A stretch of DNA of 64,000 nucleotides, taken from the NCBI RefSeq assembly GCF_001294535.1, contig NZ_LGIC01000006.1, forward strand, positions 149,818 to 213,817, read 5' to 3'. A program made the translations under genes and the position numbers. The stretch's first letter is position 1. Each line of letters opens with the position of its first letter. Shown one piece after another: positions 27,227 through 36,554 of this stretch. The notes below the pieces were generated by a model. It ran no database searches. It worked only from the letters and a program-made list of their open reading frames with translations, and was not told where the DNA came from. This DNA is from Cypionkella psychrotolerans. GTDB lineage: Bacteria; Pseudomonadota; Alphaproteobacteria; Rhodobacterales; Rhodobacteraceae.

Positions 27227-29830
27227 ATGATCGGTGCAAGTAAAATTCTTACCGTTTCTTACGGAACTTTCAGCTGCACGCTGGAAGGGTTCGATGAGCC
27301 TTTCAACACCATGAAGGCCATCGCCGAATATTTCCGTGATCTCGCCGCCGAAGACCGCTACTTTGGCGCCGAACCGCCCACCCCGGATGCCGCCATGCTG
27401 CACCGCATTGCCGAGCGCGAAATCCAGCGCCGGGTTGAGGCGAAAATCCAAGACAATGGCGTGATCCTGCGGGCTGGTGATACCGAAGCGCCTGCGCTCG
27501 CCGCCCCGATTGTTGCCCCCCCCATCTCCCCCCCGACAGTCACCGCTGCCGCGAACCTGGATGCCAATGGCGAATCCGTCGCCGAACGCTTGTCCCGCCT
27601 GCGCGCCGCACAATCCGCTCCGATGGCTGCCGAACCCACCATTCACCACATCGCCGAAGCCGCCGCTATCGCCGACGACAGCTATAGCGAAGACCAACAT
27701 TCCGACGACATTCTGGCCAATATTGCCGCTTTGGCAGCGCCTGAAGCTCCCTCGGAAACCCCTGTCGAAGCGGATACAACCGAGCCGCACTACGCTCTCG
27801 AACCCGGCGATCTGATCGCCGCAGAAATCACGCCTGATCACCAAGATGCATCAGAGCCCGAGATCGAGCCGCAAGATCTTGCCGACCTCGCCGCGTTGGA
27901 TGCGCCACGCCCCAACGCCGCACCCCTTGATACCGCAGCGGACACCAGCGCAGCTTTGCCCGCAGCCCAAGAGAGCTATGACGAAGACCCTGCCTTGCAG
28001 AACGACGGCTCCGCCGATCTTGCCGCCGCCTTCGCAGATGATCTGCCCGCAGCCGAAAGCCTGATCACCACCGAAAGCCTGATCGCTGTCGAAGACCCGG
28101 TGATCGAAGATTTTGCAGCGGCTGTGCAAGACGCGCCCGCCGCCGAAGACTATGACGACGAAATCCTCGCTGATCTGCTGCCCGAACACGATCCGATTGC
28201 CGAAGCGGCGGCCTATGCCGATGAAGACATGTTGGCCTCACTCGGCGCTCTGATCGCCGAGAACGATCTAATCCAGCCCGAAACTGATGCAGTCGCACCC
28301 ATATCAGAGCCGCTGATCGCGGTTTCCGATGCAGTATCTGAAGACACCCTGTCAGAAGACGCACTGCCAGAAGCTGTTGATGCAGCAGAAGACGATGCGG
28401 AAGATGACATCCTGCTCGCCAGCCTGCCCACAGCCGCAGAAGTCAGCCCCGAAATCTCTGTCGCCCCGGAAATCCAACCGGAACCAGAAACCCAAGCCGC
28501 CGCGGCAGCTTTCCCAGAAACCGCCCGCGAACCCGGCGAGAAAATCCAGCGTGCCCGCGCCCGTGTGATCAAAATCCGCCGCGCCGATGCACCGCGCGCA
28601 CCCGAAACTGCTCAAACCGCACCGCAAACCTCGCTGCTCTCCCCCGAGGCCGAGGCAGCACTACAAGCCGAACTCGCCGCGCTTGAGGCCGAGATCCCGG
28701 CAGCATCCGCCCCGGTGCGCCCGACCCGCCCCGTGCGTCACCTGACGCCGCGCCCGATTGAAACCAGCTTTGACGACGACGATCATCTCGCCGCCGCCCT
28801 GGCCGATGCGCCTGTCGCTGACACGCCAGCCGCAGAAATGCTGCCAGAGATCACCCCCGCAGCGGATGCCGTCGCGGCACTGCTGGCCTCCACCACGCCC
28901 GCAGAAGTCGAAACACCTACTGAATCCGAAGCCCAACCGCAGCCGGCGCATCACGCCGAAGGTCGCAAACTGCTAGAAACCGAATCGGATGACGATGCCG
29001 TCACCCGGCTGATGGCCGCCACCAACTCTGTGATGGACGACGAAGAAAGCCGCCGCCGCCACTCGGCGATCTCGCATCTGAAAGCCGCCGTCGCCGCGAC
29101 CGAGGCCGAACGCCAGATCAAAGCCGCCAACCCCGGTCGCCCACAACCCGATCGCCAAGACATCTATCGCCACGATCTGGAAAGCGTTGTCCGCCCCAAG
29201 CCCGCCGACAGCAGCATCGAAACCCGCGCCGCAGCCAATGCCGAACGCCTGACGCCGCTGGTTCTGGTCTCCGAACAGCGCATTGATCGCGCCAAACCCG
29301 CCGCCGCCCCCTTTGTGGCCACTGCCGCCTTTGTGGCCCCCGCGATCCTGACGCCCTCGGCCCCGGCCAGCCCGCGCGTGGTGATGCCGGTGCGCCCGCG
29401 CCGCGTCAGTGGTGCCGCCAGCATGGCCGCGATGCAAGCGATGCCCGATGAAGACAGCCTGATCGGCGACGCAACTGACGATCTGGACGACGAAGACCTG
29501 CTCGCCGCCGAAGATGAGGGCAATTTCTTCGCCGAGGGCCAAAACTTCGCCGATTTCGCCGAGAAACTTGGCGCAAATTCCTTGGCCGAACTTCTGGAAG
29601 CCTCAGCTGTCTACTGCACGCAAGTGCTGGGCCGCCCGAACTTCAGCCGCCCCCTTGTCATACGCCAGCTGGACTCCCTGATCGACGAACCAGATCACCA
29701 ACGCGAAGATTGTCTGCGCGCTTTCGGCACCCTGCTGCGGCAAGGTCGCATCGCGAAAATTAAGCGTGGCCAATTTGCCATGACCGAGCGTTCGCCCTTG
29801 CTGGCGGAAGCGCTTCGCTTTACCGCCTAA
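27227..29830 (+). CDS. Large acidic protein with conserved ends and disordered middle
   Basis: An 867-residue cytoplasmic protein. Residues 1-85 form a compact, conserved-looking head ([20 protein letters not shown], then [14 protein letters not shown] and [14 protein letters not shown]). Residues about 90-750 are low complexity, dominated by Ala, Glu, Asp and Pro, surely disordered. Residues about 760-867 form a folded tail ([23 protein letters not shown]...[19 protein letters not shown]). Related proteins in Rhodobacteraceae are sometimes labelled CheA, but no kinase domain is visible. Basic patches ([15 protein letters not shown], near 450) interrupt the acidic region. No known domain is recognised. 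The layout suggests a scaffold tethering two partners. It is followed by a strong bidirectional terminator. Confidence 0.75.
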   Translation: MIGASKILTVSYGTFSCTLEGFDEPFNTMKAIAEYFRDLAAEDRYFGAEPPTPDAAMLHRIAEREIQRRVEAKIQDNGVILRAGDTEAPALAAPIVAPPISPPTVTAAANLDANGESVAERLSRLRAAQSAPMAAEPTIHHIAEAAAIADDSYSEDQHSDDILANIAALAAPEAPSETPVEADTTEPHYALEPGDLIAAEITPDHQDASEPEIEPQDLADLAALDAPRPNAAPLDTAADTSAALPAAQESYDEDPALQNDGSADLAAAFADDLPAAESLITTESLIAVEDPVIEDFAAAVQDAPAAEDYDDEILADLLPEHDPIAEAAAYADEDMLASLGALIAENDLIQPETDAVAPISEPLIAVSDAVSEDTLSEDALPEAVDAAEDDAEDDILLASLPTAAEVSPEISVAPEIQPEPETQAAAAAFPETAREPGEKIQRARARVIKIRRADAPRAPETAQTAPQTSLLSPEAEAALQAELAALEAEIPAASAPVRPTRPVRHLTPRPIETSFDDDDHLAAALADAPVADTPAAEMLPEITPAADAVAALLASTTPAEVETPTESEAQPQPAHHAEGRKLLETESDDDAVTRLMAATNSVMDDEESRRRHSAISHLKAAVAATEAERQIKAANPGRPQPDRQDIYRHDLESVVRPKPADSSIETRAAANAERLTPLVLVSEQRIDRAKPAAAPFVATAAFVAPAILTPSAPASPRVVMPVRPRRVSGAASMAAMQAMPDEDSLIGDATDDLDDEDLLAAEDEGNFFAEGQNFADFAEKLGANSLAELLEASAVYCTQVLGRPNFSRPLVIRQLDSLIDEPDHQREDCLRAFGTLLRQGRIAKIKRGQFAMTERSPLLAEALRFTA

Positions 29831-29870
29831 GCCAAGAGAACAGGGCCGAGGCTGCCACTCGCGCCCCACA

Positions 29871-29907
29871 AAACAGCCGGAACATTGGGGAATGTTCCGG
29901 CTGTTTT
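29871..29907. terminator. Bidirectional terminator between convergent genes
   Basis: A perfect 15-16 bp stem (29871-29886 with 29891-29906) around a GGGG loop has A-runs on one side and T-runs on the other. It serves the acidic-protein gene on the plus strand and the DUF2842 gene on the minus strand. Confidence 0.9.
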
Positions 29908-29916
29908 CATGTCTGA

Positions 29917-30168
29917 TCAGAGTTTACGATCAATAGGGGCGTCAGGCACGGGGTTAGCCTCAGGATCGGGCTGGCCCACCCCCAAAAACACCGATTTGAA
30001 CGGCAATATCCACGCCACGCCCAAAAACAGATAGGCCGGAACCTCAGCCCAGATTGGCAACCGATCAATCTTGTCGATCAGATTGACCGCCACCACGACA
30101 TAAATCGGCATCCCCACCAGAAGGATTAGCAAAGACCACCGCTTACGGGCCTTGTAACTCAGCGCCAT
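29917..30168 (-). CDS. DUF2842 family small membrane protein
   Basis: An 83-residue protein starting MALSYKARKRWSLLILLVG, with two predicted membrane helices (about 13-32 and 44-62) and a Pro/Asp-rich tail. This is the DUF2842 pattern of alphaproteobacteria; its function is unknown. The ATG at 30168 is chosen because AGGAG lies 6 bases upstream. Longer starts would run into the purA terminator at 30186-30215. Confidence 0.8.
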   Translation of the reverse strand: MALSYKARKRWSLLILLVGMPIYVVVAVNLIDKIDRLPIWAEVPAYLFLGVAWILPFKSVFLGVGQPDPEANPVPDAPIDRKL

Positions 30169-30185
30169 CGCCATCTCCTGAAACC

Positions 30186-30215
30186 AAAACGCCCCCTGCA
30201 CGACAGCAGGGGGCG
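30186..30215 (-). terminator. Terminator of purA
   Basis: On the minus strand CGCCCCCTGC and GCAGGGGGCG (30206-30215 and 30190-30199) form a 10-bp stem with a 6-base loop followed by TTTT. It begins 22 bp after the purA stop. Confidence 0.88.
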
Positions 30216-30237
30216 TGGTGTAAGCTAAACCGCAAGA

Positions 30238-31530
30238 TCAATCCGCAAAGGGATCGGTCACCAGAATCGTATCGTCCCGCTCAGGCGAGGTCGACAGCAG
30301 CGCCACCGGACATTGGATCAATTCCTCAATCCGCCGCACATATTTGATCGCAGCCCCCGGCAGATCGGCCCAAGACCGCGCGCCTGCGGTGTTCTCGCTC
30401 CAACCTTCCATTTCCTCATAGATCGGCGTGCAACGGGCCTGCTGATCGGCAGCGGTCGGCAGGTAATCCAACCGCACCCCATCCAGATCATAGCCCACAC
30501 AAATCTTCAGCACCGGGAAACCATCCAGCACATCCAACTTGGTCAGCGCAATCCCCGACACGCCTGACGTTGCACAAGTCTGCCGCACCAGCACCGCATC
30601 AAACCAGCCGCAACGCCGCTTACGCCCGGTCACGGTGCCAAATTCATGGCCCCGCTCGCCCAAACGCGCGCCATCGGCATCGAACAGCTCTGCCGGGAAC
30701 GGGCCTTCACCGACCCTGGTCGTATAGGCCTTCACGATGCCCAACACGAAATCAATCGCCGTCGGCCCTAACCCCGTGCCCGTCGCCGCCTGCCCCGCGA
30801 TCACATTCGAAGACGTCACAAACGGATAAGTCCCGAAATCAATATCCAGCAACGCCCCCTGTGCGCCCTCGAACAAAATCCGTTTTCCGGCCTTGCGCGC
30901 CTCGGTCAGCACCTTCCACACCGGTTTCGCATAGGGCAAAACCTGCGGCGCAATCGCGCGCAATGCGTCAAGCAGCGCCGCGCGGTCAATCGGCGCGATC
31001 CCCAGCCCCCGACGCAAGGCATCATGGTGGCCCATCAAACGATCCACCCGCGTCGCCAACGTCGTCTCATCCGCCAGATCGGCCACCCGAATGGCGCGCC
31101 GACCCACCTTATCCTCATAAGCCGGGCCAATGCCGCGCCCAGTGGTGCCAATCTTTGCCACCCCGGTCTGGCCCTCGCGCGCCCGGTCCAACTCGCCATG
31201 AATCGGCAAGATCAGCGACGCATTCTCGGCAAGCATCAGATTTTCAGTTGTAATATCAACGCCCTGCCCGCGCAGCTTTTCAATCTCGGTCACCAGATGC
31301 CACGGATCAACCACCACGCCGTTGCCAATGACCGACAGCTTGCCGCCGCGCACAATCCCCGAGGGCAGCAGCGACAGCTTATAAACCTTGCCATCAATCA
31401 CCAGCGTATGCCCGGCGTTATGCCCGCCCTGAAAGCGCGCAATCACATCGGCCCGCTCTGAGAGCCAGTCGACGATTTTCCCCTTACCTTCGTCGCCCCA
31501 CTGGGCTCCGACGACAACAACATTGGCCAC
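30238..31530 (-). CDS. purA: Adenylosuccinate synthetase
   Basis: A 430-residue enzyme joining IMP and aspartate with GTP in AMP synthesis. GDEGKGK at 12-18 includes the catalytic Asp13, and GGHNAGHT gives His41. [12 protein letters not shown] (about 129-140), GAQGALLD near 225 and TGRKRRCGW near 302 are the IMP and GTP sites. Length is standard. It is divergent from the DUF6524 gene. Confidence 0.96.
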   Translation of the reverse strand: MANVVVVGAQWGDEGKGKIVDWLSERADVIARFQGGHNAGHTLVIDGKVYKLSLLPSGIVRGGKLSVIGNGVVVDPWHLVTEIEKLRGQGVDITTENLMLAENASLILPIHGELDRAREGQTGVAKIGTTGRGIGPAYEDKVGRRAIRVADLADETTLATRVDRLMGHHDALRRGLGIAPIDRAALLDALRAIAPQVLPYAKPVWKVLTEARKAGKRILFEGAQGALLDIDFGTYPFVTSSNVIAGQAATGTGLGPTAIDFVLGIVKAYTTRVGEGPFPAELFDADGARLGERGHEFGTVTGRKRRCGWFDAVLVRQTCATSGVSGIALTKLDVLDGFPVLKICVGYDLDGVRLDYLPTAADQQARCTPIYEEMEGWSENTAGARSWADLPGAAIKYVRRIEELIQCPVALLSTSPERDDTILVTDPFAD

Positions 31531-31664
31531 GGCATATCCTTCGCGTTTTGGAAAAACCGCGCGACCTATAGCGACACCTGCACCGCGATGAAACCGCTAA
31601 ATCACGCGGGCGGCTGGACAGACCGCCGCAGATACGCCACCAAAGACCAAACGAGGGGGAAAAC

Positions 31665-32060
31665 ATGGGCATTATCCTGCGCTGGCTTGGGGCATTCATC
31701 CTGCTATCGGCCACCTACAACCCAACCCAAATCAACTTCACCCGCTGGGCCGAGGCAAACTGGCAGACCCAAATGCCGCTGACCATCCTGCTCGGCCTGC
31801 TGCTCGGCGTCGGCTACATGATCTACATCGGTGCCACCCTGCGCTCGATCGGCGCCTTCGGCATCATTCTGGTTGGTGCCATCGTGGCCGCCCTCGTCTG
31901 GGTGCTGATCGACTACCAAATCCTCACCCTGCAAAACCCCTCCCTCAACCTCTGGCTCGGCATCTTCGCCCTCTCGGTCGTCCTCGGCATCGGTCTGTCG
32001 TGGAGCATCATCCGCCAGCGGCTGTCGGGCCAAGCCACGGTGGACGAGGTGCAGGAATAA
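31665..32060 (+). CDS. DUF6524 family membrane protein
   Basis: A 131-residue protein with four predicted helices (about 5-20, 38-56, 62-84 and 96-116) and a charged C-terminus. It resembles the DUF6524 family (GIILRWLGAFILLSATYNPT opening) of unknown function. The TAA overlaps the ATG of the following VOC gene by one base. Confidence 0.75.
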   Translation: MGIILRWLGAFILLSATYNPTQINFTRWAEANWQTQMPLTILLGLLLGVGYMIYIGATLRSIGAFGIILVGAIVAALVWVLIDYQILTLQNPSLNLWLGIFALSVVLGIGLSWSIIRQRLSGQATVDEVQE

Positions 32061-32440
32061 TGCTGCTCTACATCACCCTTGGCACCAACGATATCGCCCG
32101 CGCCAAACGCTTTTACGACGCCACCCTCGCCCCCATAGGCCTGCATTTCATGGGCGAGTTTGACGGTGAAATTGGCTACGGCCCCACCGGCGCAGCAAGC
32201 CCTCTCGTCTGGATCAACCCGCCCTATGACGGCAACCCCGCCACCGTGGGCAACGGCTCGATGCCCGCCTTCGCAGCCCAAACCCGCGCCGCCGTCGATG
32301 CCTTCCACAAAGCCGCCCTCAGCCACGGCGGCCGCGACGAAGGCACACCCGGCCTGCGCTACAGCCCGAATTTCTACAGCTGCTACGTCCGCGACCCCGA
32401 CGGCAACAAACTCTCCGCCGTCTGCACCGCGCCAGAATAG
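32060..32440 (+). CDS. VOC-family (glyoxalase-like) protein
   Basis: A 126-residue protein of the vicinal oxygen chelate fold: LLYITLGTNDIARAKRFYDATLAPIG at the start, and YVRDPDGNKLSAV at the end carrying the last beta strand and a metal-site position. His in the first strand, usual in glyoxalase I, is Thr here, so a canonical metal triad is not evident. The ATG at 32060 overlaps the upstream stop and has AGGAA 5 bases before it. Function unknown. Confidence 0.8.
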   Translation: MLLYITLGTNDIARAKRFYDATLAPIGLHFMGEFDGEIGYGPTGAASPLVWINPPYDGNPATVGNGSMPAFAAQTRAAVDAFHKAALSHGGRDEGTPGLRYSPNFYSCYVRDPDGNKLSAVCTAPE

Positions 32441-32478
32441 CGCCCCACCACAACCATTCACATTGACTTAATTCTCCC

Positions 32479-32568
32479 CGCCGGAGGCTTCCCACATCAA
32501 TGTCGCATGCCTCCGGCGACCGGATTGTAAGCAATCCGTTTGGATATTTGAGCGCAGAGGATGACCAA
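32479..32568 (+). repeat. Two hairpins and a dispersed element downstream of the VOC gene
   Basis: CGCCGGAGGC (32479-32488) pairs with GCCTCCGGCG (32509-32518) around 20 bases. CGGATT (32521-32526) pairs with AATCCG (32533-32538). TTGAGCGCAGAGGATGACCAA (see 32548-32568) then matches the element at 6957. The remaining gap to secG shows no gene. Confidence 0.5.
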
Positions 32569-32642
32569 GAGCCGCCGAAGGGCTTGCACGCCTGACTGCA
32601 TCCGCCTAGATAGACCGCGACCTCTTAGAAAGCCCCGCCCGT

Positions 32643-33086
32643 ATGGAAAACGTCGTTCTCACCGTCCACCTCATCCTCGCTTTGCTGTTGATCGGCGTGG
32701 TGCTGTTGCAACGGTCGGAAGGTGGCGGCCTTGGCATGGGCTCGTCGGGGGGCGCAATCTCTGGCCGCGCGGCGGCCACGGCTTTGGGCAAAGTGACGTG
32801 GGTACTGGCTGCGATGTTCATCGTCACCTCGATCACCATGACCATCCTCGCCTCGCGCTCTGCCTCGACCGCTTCGGTGATCGACCAGATCGGAGCCGAG
32901 CAACCCGCCGTGAAAGCCCCGGCTCCGGCACTCCCCGCAGGCGGCGATCTGCTGCCACCATCCAACGATGGCACCCCGGCAGCCCCACCGGCCGCCACCG
33001 CACCCGCAGCGCCTCCGGCAACCCCGGATGCTGCGGCTCCGGCTACCCCGGCACCTGCTCCGGCAGAACCTCCGGCCTCGAACTAA
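32643..33086 (+). CDS. secG: Preprotein translocase subunit SecG
   Basis: A 147-residue SecG of the SecYEG channel. The first helix (about 3-20), the conserved LLQRSEGGGLGMGSSGG loop (about 21-37) and a second helix (about 50-68) are canonical. The C-terminal 70 residues are Ala/Pro-rich, as in other Rhodobacteraceae SecG proteins. It precedes pyrG, the usual order in this family. Confidence 0.92.
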   Translation: MENVVLTVHLILALLLIGVVLLQRSEGGGLGMGSSGGAISGRAAATALGKVTWVLAAMFIVTSITMTILASRSASTASVIDQIGAEQPAVKAPAPALPAGGDLLPPSNDGTPAAPPAATAPAAPPATPDAAAPATPAPAPAEPPASN

Positions 33087-33239
33087 CACCAACTGTTGCA
33101 GCGCAACACCGCCAACCGACAGCATCTAGCGGTCGGGTTGCGCTCTCGCTTTGCTTAAGCTATTGCTCAACTCCCGTGATGCTGTGATTCCAAAGCTGCG
33201 AATCAGAGCCGTTTTAACCAAATTCACGGGGGCCCCCAC

Positions 33240-34883
33240 ATGGCACGCTATATTTTCATCACCGGCGGCGTGGTGTCCTCTCTCGGCAAAGGCCTCGCCT
33301 CCGCCGCGCTTGGTGCGCTGTTGCAGGCTCGAGGCTATACCGTCCGATTGCGCAAACTTGACCCCTACCTGAACGTCGATCCCGGCACTATGTCGCCCTT
33401 TGAACATGGCGAAGTCTTCGTCACCGACGACGGCGCCGAAACCGACCTCGACCTCGGCCATTATGAGCGTTTCACTGGGGTTTCCGCCCGCCAAACCGAC
33501 AGCATCTCCTCCGGCCGCATCTACTCCAACGTCTTGGAGAAAGAACGCCGCGGCGACTATCTTGGCAAAACCATCCAAGTCATCCCGCATGTGACCAATG
33601 AAATCAAAGACTTCCTGCGCATCGGCGATGAGGAGGTTGATTTCATGCTCTGTGAAATCGGCGGCACCGTCGGCGATATCGAGGGCCTGCCGTTCTTCGA
33701 GAGCATCCGCCAGTTCATCCACGAACGCCCGCGCGGCCAGTCGATCCTGATGCACCTCACCCTGCTGCCCTACCTCGCGGCCTCGGGTGAATTGAAAACC
33801 AAACCCACCCAACACTCAGTCAAAGAACTGCAATCCATCGGCCTCGCCCCTGACGTGCTGGTCTGCCGCTCTGAACATCCGATCCCGGATCGTGAACTGG
33901 AAAAGATCGCCCTGTTCTGCAACGTCCGCAAAGAACACGTCATCCCGGCCTATGATCTGAAAACCATCTACGAAGCCCCGCTTGCCTATCACCGCGCCGG
34001 CCTCGACCAAGCCGTGCTCGACGCCTTCGGCATCACCCCCGCGCCGAAACCGAACCTCGCCCGCTGGATCGACGTGATGGACCGTCTGACCCATGCCGAA
34101 GGCCAGGTCCGCGTCGCCATCGTCGGCAAGTACACCCAGCTCGAAGACGCCTACAAATCCATCGCCGAGGCCCTCACCCACGGCGGTATGGCCAACCGCA
34201 CCCGCGTCAAAGCCGAATGGATCGACGCCGAAATCTTTGAACGCGAAGACCCCGCGCCCTATCTTGAAAACTTCCACGCCATCCTCGTCCCCGGCGGCTT
34301 TGGCGAGCGCGGCACCGAAGGCAAGATCAAAGCCGCCCAGTTCGCGCGCGAAAAGAAAATCCCCTATCTCGGCATCTGCCTCGGCATGCAAATGGCGGTG
34401 ATCGAAGCCGCCCGCAACCTCGCAGGCGTCACCAATGCAGGCTCGGAAGAATTCGACGTCGAGGCCGGCGCCAAACGCTTCACCCCCGTCGTCTACCACT
34501 TGAAAGAGTGGATCCAAGGCAACCACGTCGTCGCCCGCAAAACCACCGACGACAAAGGCGGCACCATGCGTCTGGGCGCCTACACCGCCGCCCTCACCCC
34601 CGGCAGCCACGTCGCGCAAATCTACGGCACCACCACGATTGAGGAACGCCACCGCCACCGCTACGAAGTCGATGCCAAATACATCACCGAGCTGGAAAAA
34701 TGCGGCCTGATCTTCTCCGGCATGAGCCCGGATGGCCGCCTGCCCGAGATCGTCGAGGTCAAAGACCACCCATGGTTCATCGGCGTACAATTCCACCCGG
34801 AATTGAAATCAAAACCCTTCGCCCCGCATCCGCTGTTTGCGGATTTCGTGCGGGCAGCGAAGGAAGTGGAGCGGTTGGTGTGA
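33240..34883 (+). CDS. pyrG: CTP synthase
   Basis: A 547-residue enzyme making CTP from UTP, ATP and glutamine. The N-terminal synthase domain begins [24 protein letters not shown] with the P-loop; [10 protein letters not shown] binds CTP/metal. The C-terminal class I amidotransferase domain has its nucleophile in LGICLGMQ (about residue 380) and His/Glu in GVQFHPEL near 520. Length is standard. The 3' end is followed by an abrupt fall in GC content at about 34890. Confidence 0.97.
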   Translation: MARYIFITGGVVSSLGKGLASAALGALLQARGYTVRLRKLDPYLNVDPGTMSPFEHGEVFVTDDGAETDLDLGHYERFTGVSARQTDSISSGRIYSNVLEKERRGDYLGKTIQVIPHVTNEIKDFLRIGDEEVDFMLCEIGGTVGDIEGLPFFESIRQFIHERPRGQSILMHLTLLPYLAASGELKTKPTQHSVKELQSIGLAPDVLVCRSEHPIPDRELEKIALFCNVRKEHVIPAYDLKTIYEAPLAYHRAGLDQAVLDAFGITPAPKPNLARWIDVMDRLTHAEGQVRVAIVGKYTQLEDAYKSIAEALTHGGMANRTRVKAEWIDAEIFEREDPAPYLENFHAILVPGGFGERGTEGKIKAAQFAREKKIPYLGICLGMQMAVIEAARNLAGVTNAGSEEFDVEAGAKRFTPVVYHLKEWIQGNHVVARKTTDDKGGTMRLGAYTAALTPGSHVAQIYGTTTIEERHRHRYEVDAKYITELEKCGLIFSGMSPDGRLPEIVEVKDHPWFIGVQFHPELKSKPFAPHPLFADFVRAAKEVERLV

Positions 34884-34951
34884 AAATTGAGTTTTCTTAG
34901 TTTTTGAAACTCAATCAAACTGGATTTTTTTGAGATAGAAAGGTAGTGCAT

Positions 34952-35215
34952 ATGACAACCTACATTGTGTCATACGATCTCATTTCTGGAGGGGATTATG
35001 CCCGGCTTTACGAAGCGCTGAAGGCAAGTAAAGCTTGGGCAAAAGTGACGGAGTCTACTTGGGCTATTGTTACTGATGAGACAGCGACAGAGGTTCGCGA
35101 TCGTCTGGCTGGTCTTTTAAAAGAGAATGATAGAATCTTCGTGGTAAAGTCTGGAGTGCAGGCGGCTTGGAAAAACTCTAAATGTAAAAATGAGTGGTTA
35201 AAAAAATGGCTTTAA
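34952..35215 (+). CDS. Orphan Cas2-like (ferredoxin-fold) small protein
   Basis: An 87-residue protein. It opens with the Cas2-type strand TTYIVSYDL, keeps an ESTWAI strand after the first helix, and ends its fold with NDRIFVVKSG. This is the group often labelled SinR family or Cas2-like, related to VapD/Cas2 nucleases. The Asp in SYDL matches the Cas2 metal residue. No CRISPR array, cas1 or other cas gene is in the window. The ATG has GAAAGG about 8 bases upstream. Base composition is AT-rich, unlike its neighbours, implying transfer. The last 10 bases overlap the next gene, so both are probably translated together. Confidence 0.68.
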   Translation: MTTYIVSYDLISGGDYARLYEALKASKAWAKVTESTWAIVTDETATEVRDRLAGLLKENDRIFVVKSGVQAAWKNSKCKNEWLKKWL

Positions 35216-35568
35216 TTTCAGGCAGCGACAAAGACGAAAAGGCAACTGGCAGCAATGATCCAAAAATTGTTCGCGGGAGAGTGGACTCTCTCACACTTTT
35301 TGAAATAACTGATAATGAACTTGGCATTTTGGAGAATGGTTCTCCAAATTCATTATATCTGAATTTCGCGATTTTTTTTATTTCTACCGGGCTTTCGTTT
35401 ATTCTAAGCCTACTTACGACAAATTTTGAAAGTGACCGGGTATTTTATGTTTTTGTTATTGTATCTGTAGTTTGTGCGGCGTTCGGATCGATTCTAGCCA
35501 TTATTTGGCTTAGAGTCCGTGGCGAAGTCTCGGATGTTTGTAAAAAAATTCGCGCACGAGTGGTTTAG
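35206..35568 (+). CDS. Two-helix membrane protein paired with the Cas2-like gene
   Basis: A 120-residue protein with a soluble N-terminal part of about 48 residues and two membrane helices (about 50-70 and 78-101), then a basic tail. No family is recognised. The ATG at 35206 lies in the end of the Cas2-like gene, giving a 10-bp overlap. A GTG four codons earlier is a possible start. It shares the low GC of its partner. A small nuclease-like protein fused in one operon with a two-TM protein is reminiscent of sensor/effector pairs in defence modules, but no function is established. Confidence 0.6.
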   Translation: MALISGSDKDEKATGSNDPKIVRGRVDSLTLFEITDNELGILENGSPNSLYLNFAIFFISTGLSFILSLLTTNFESDRVFYVFVIVSVVCAAFGSILAIIWLRVRGEVSDVCKKIRARVV

Positions 35569-35583
35569 GTACATAATTCCCAC

Positions 35584-35757
35584 TCACCCCTCCCCCAAAA
35601 CCCGCTGCACAATCCCCAGCTCCTTGGCGATCAGCGCCAGCAGCACCCGCGCCGGACCGTCAGGCTTGCGCCGCTCCTGTTCCCAATTCAACAACGTTGC
35701 CTTCTTCACCCCAATCGACCGCGCAAACTCCGCCTGCGACAACCCCGTCCGCTTCAC
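35584..35757 (-). pseudogene. Truncated XRE-type HTH regulator
   Basis: Only 57 residues resemble a protein: TGLSQAEFARSIGVKKATLLNWEQ is a clear helix-turn-helix, and PDGPARVLLALIAKE is the C-terminus usual in HigA/YiaG-like antitoxins. The upstream half is missing. The reading frame runs without a stop into a 24-bp inverted repeat (35759-35817), encoding the VGWVFNPP peptide this element typically gives, and then into the antitoxin gene. It is probably a remnant antitoxin broken by the repeat; a very short active HTH protein cannot be excluded. Confidence 0.6.
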
Positions 35758-35758
35758 T

Positions 35759-35817
35759 GTAGGGTGGGTTTTTAACCCACCGCACCCGCGCGACGGTGGG
35801 TTAAAAACCCACCCTAC
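35759..35817. repeat. 24-bp perfect inverted repeat, REP-like
   Basis: Arms at 35759-35782 and 35794-35817 are exact reverse complements, starting GTAGGGTGGGTTTTTAACCC, with an 11-base loop. GTAGGGTGGGTT...AACCCACC elements are widespread dispersed repeats in bacteria. This copy lies exactly between the antitoxin gene and the truncated HTH gene. Confidence 0.85.
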
Positions 35818-35821
35818 CCCC

Positions 35822-36094
35822 TCACACCATCTCCACCCGCAACCTTTTCCCCACCGCCTTCGCATACCGCCGCAAGGTCTCCACCGAGGGCGACACCCGC
35901 CCGCCTTCCAGCCGTGCAATCGCCGACTGGGTCGTGCCCATCCGCTCCGCCAAAGCCTCTTGCGTCAGCCCCGCCTCGGCGCGGGCCGAGATCATCGCCT
36001 CAATCACCGAATACTCCGCATCTGCCTCGGCATAGGCGGCGGCATATCCCGGATCGGCCATAAATTTCGCGTGCAGGTCAGCCAGTTTGGTCAT
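35822..36094 (-). CDS. HigA-like XRE antitoxin
   Basis: A 90-residue protein with an acidic N-terminal helix pair and a helix-turn-helix at about 42-75 (GLTQEALAERMGTTQSAIARLEGG). It follows a toxin gene with a 4-base overlap, the toxin-first order of HigBA/RelE-type modules. It would bind and silence the toxin and repress the operon. The stop lies 4 bases from the inverted repeat. It may owe its present end to that insertion, although the tail VGKRLRVEMV looks complete. Confidence 0.85.
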   Translation of the reverse strand: MTKLADLHAKFMADPGYAAAYAEADAEYSVIEAMISARAEAGLTQEALAERMGTTQSAIARLEGGRVSPSVETLRRYAKAVGKRLRVEMV

Positions 36095-36414
36095 GTCATC
36101 CTCGATTTCATTCGGCTCAGCGCAAGGTCCATCGCCCGCTTTGGCGTCTTTTGAGTTTTCTTCTCAAACACATGCAGCACCAGCACTCTCCGCCCGGTCA
36201 GCGTCACATAGATCCCACGCGCGATGCCTTCGCTTGCACTCACCCGCAACTCCCACAACTTTCCGTCAAGATGCTTCACATGCGGCTCGTGCATCCGCTC
36301 CAGCCCAACGCTTTCGATCAGCGCCAGAAGCCGCATCAGTTTGGCCCGTAGCTCATCCGGCAAAGCCGCTATCTCATCATCAACACCGTCATGTGTTTCC
36401 ACCGACCATTGCAT
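36091..36414 (-). CDS. RelE/HigB-like toxin (Gp49-type)
   Basis: A 107-residue protein of the phage-derived Gp49-like/HigB group: VDDEIAALPDELRAKLMRLLALIE, then HVKHLDGKLWELRVSASEGIARGIYV and VLVLHVFEKKTQKTPKRAMDLAL. These match the RelE-fold mRNA-interferase pattern, with basic residues (RGIY, KKTQKTP) placed for RNA binding. It is the first gene of the pair, overlapping the antitoxin by 4 bases. Confidence 0.86.
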   Translation of the reverse strand: MQWSVETHDGVDDEIAALPDELRAKLMRLLALIESVGLERMHEPHVKHLDGKLWELRVSASEGIARGIYVTLTGRRVLVLHVFEKKTQKTPKRAMDLALSRMKSRMT

Positions 36415-36554
36415 ATTCGCTATATACCCTTTCCGCTATATCCAATCAAGCCCTCCCCCCAACTCTCCCGCATCATCCTTAACCAACCGCTAAGGCCGAA
36501 CTTGCCCGAAACTTCCGCAGCCCCTATCCTGCCCTGAACAACCCCGGTGCTCAC

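Noticed and set aside
34952..35215. CRISPR-Cas locus suggested by the Cas2-like gene
   Set aside because: No direct-repeat array, no cas1 and no effector genes are visible in the window. The gene is treated as an orphan Cas2-like protein.
35519..36154. Plus-strand frame through the toxin-antitoxin region
   Set aside because: It reads the reverse of the antitoxin and the palindrome; the protein is low complexity with no family match.
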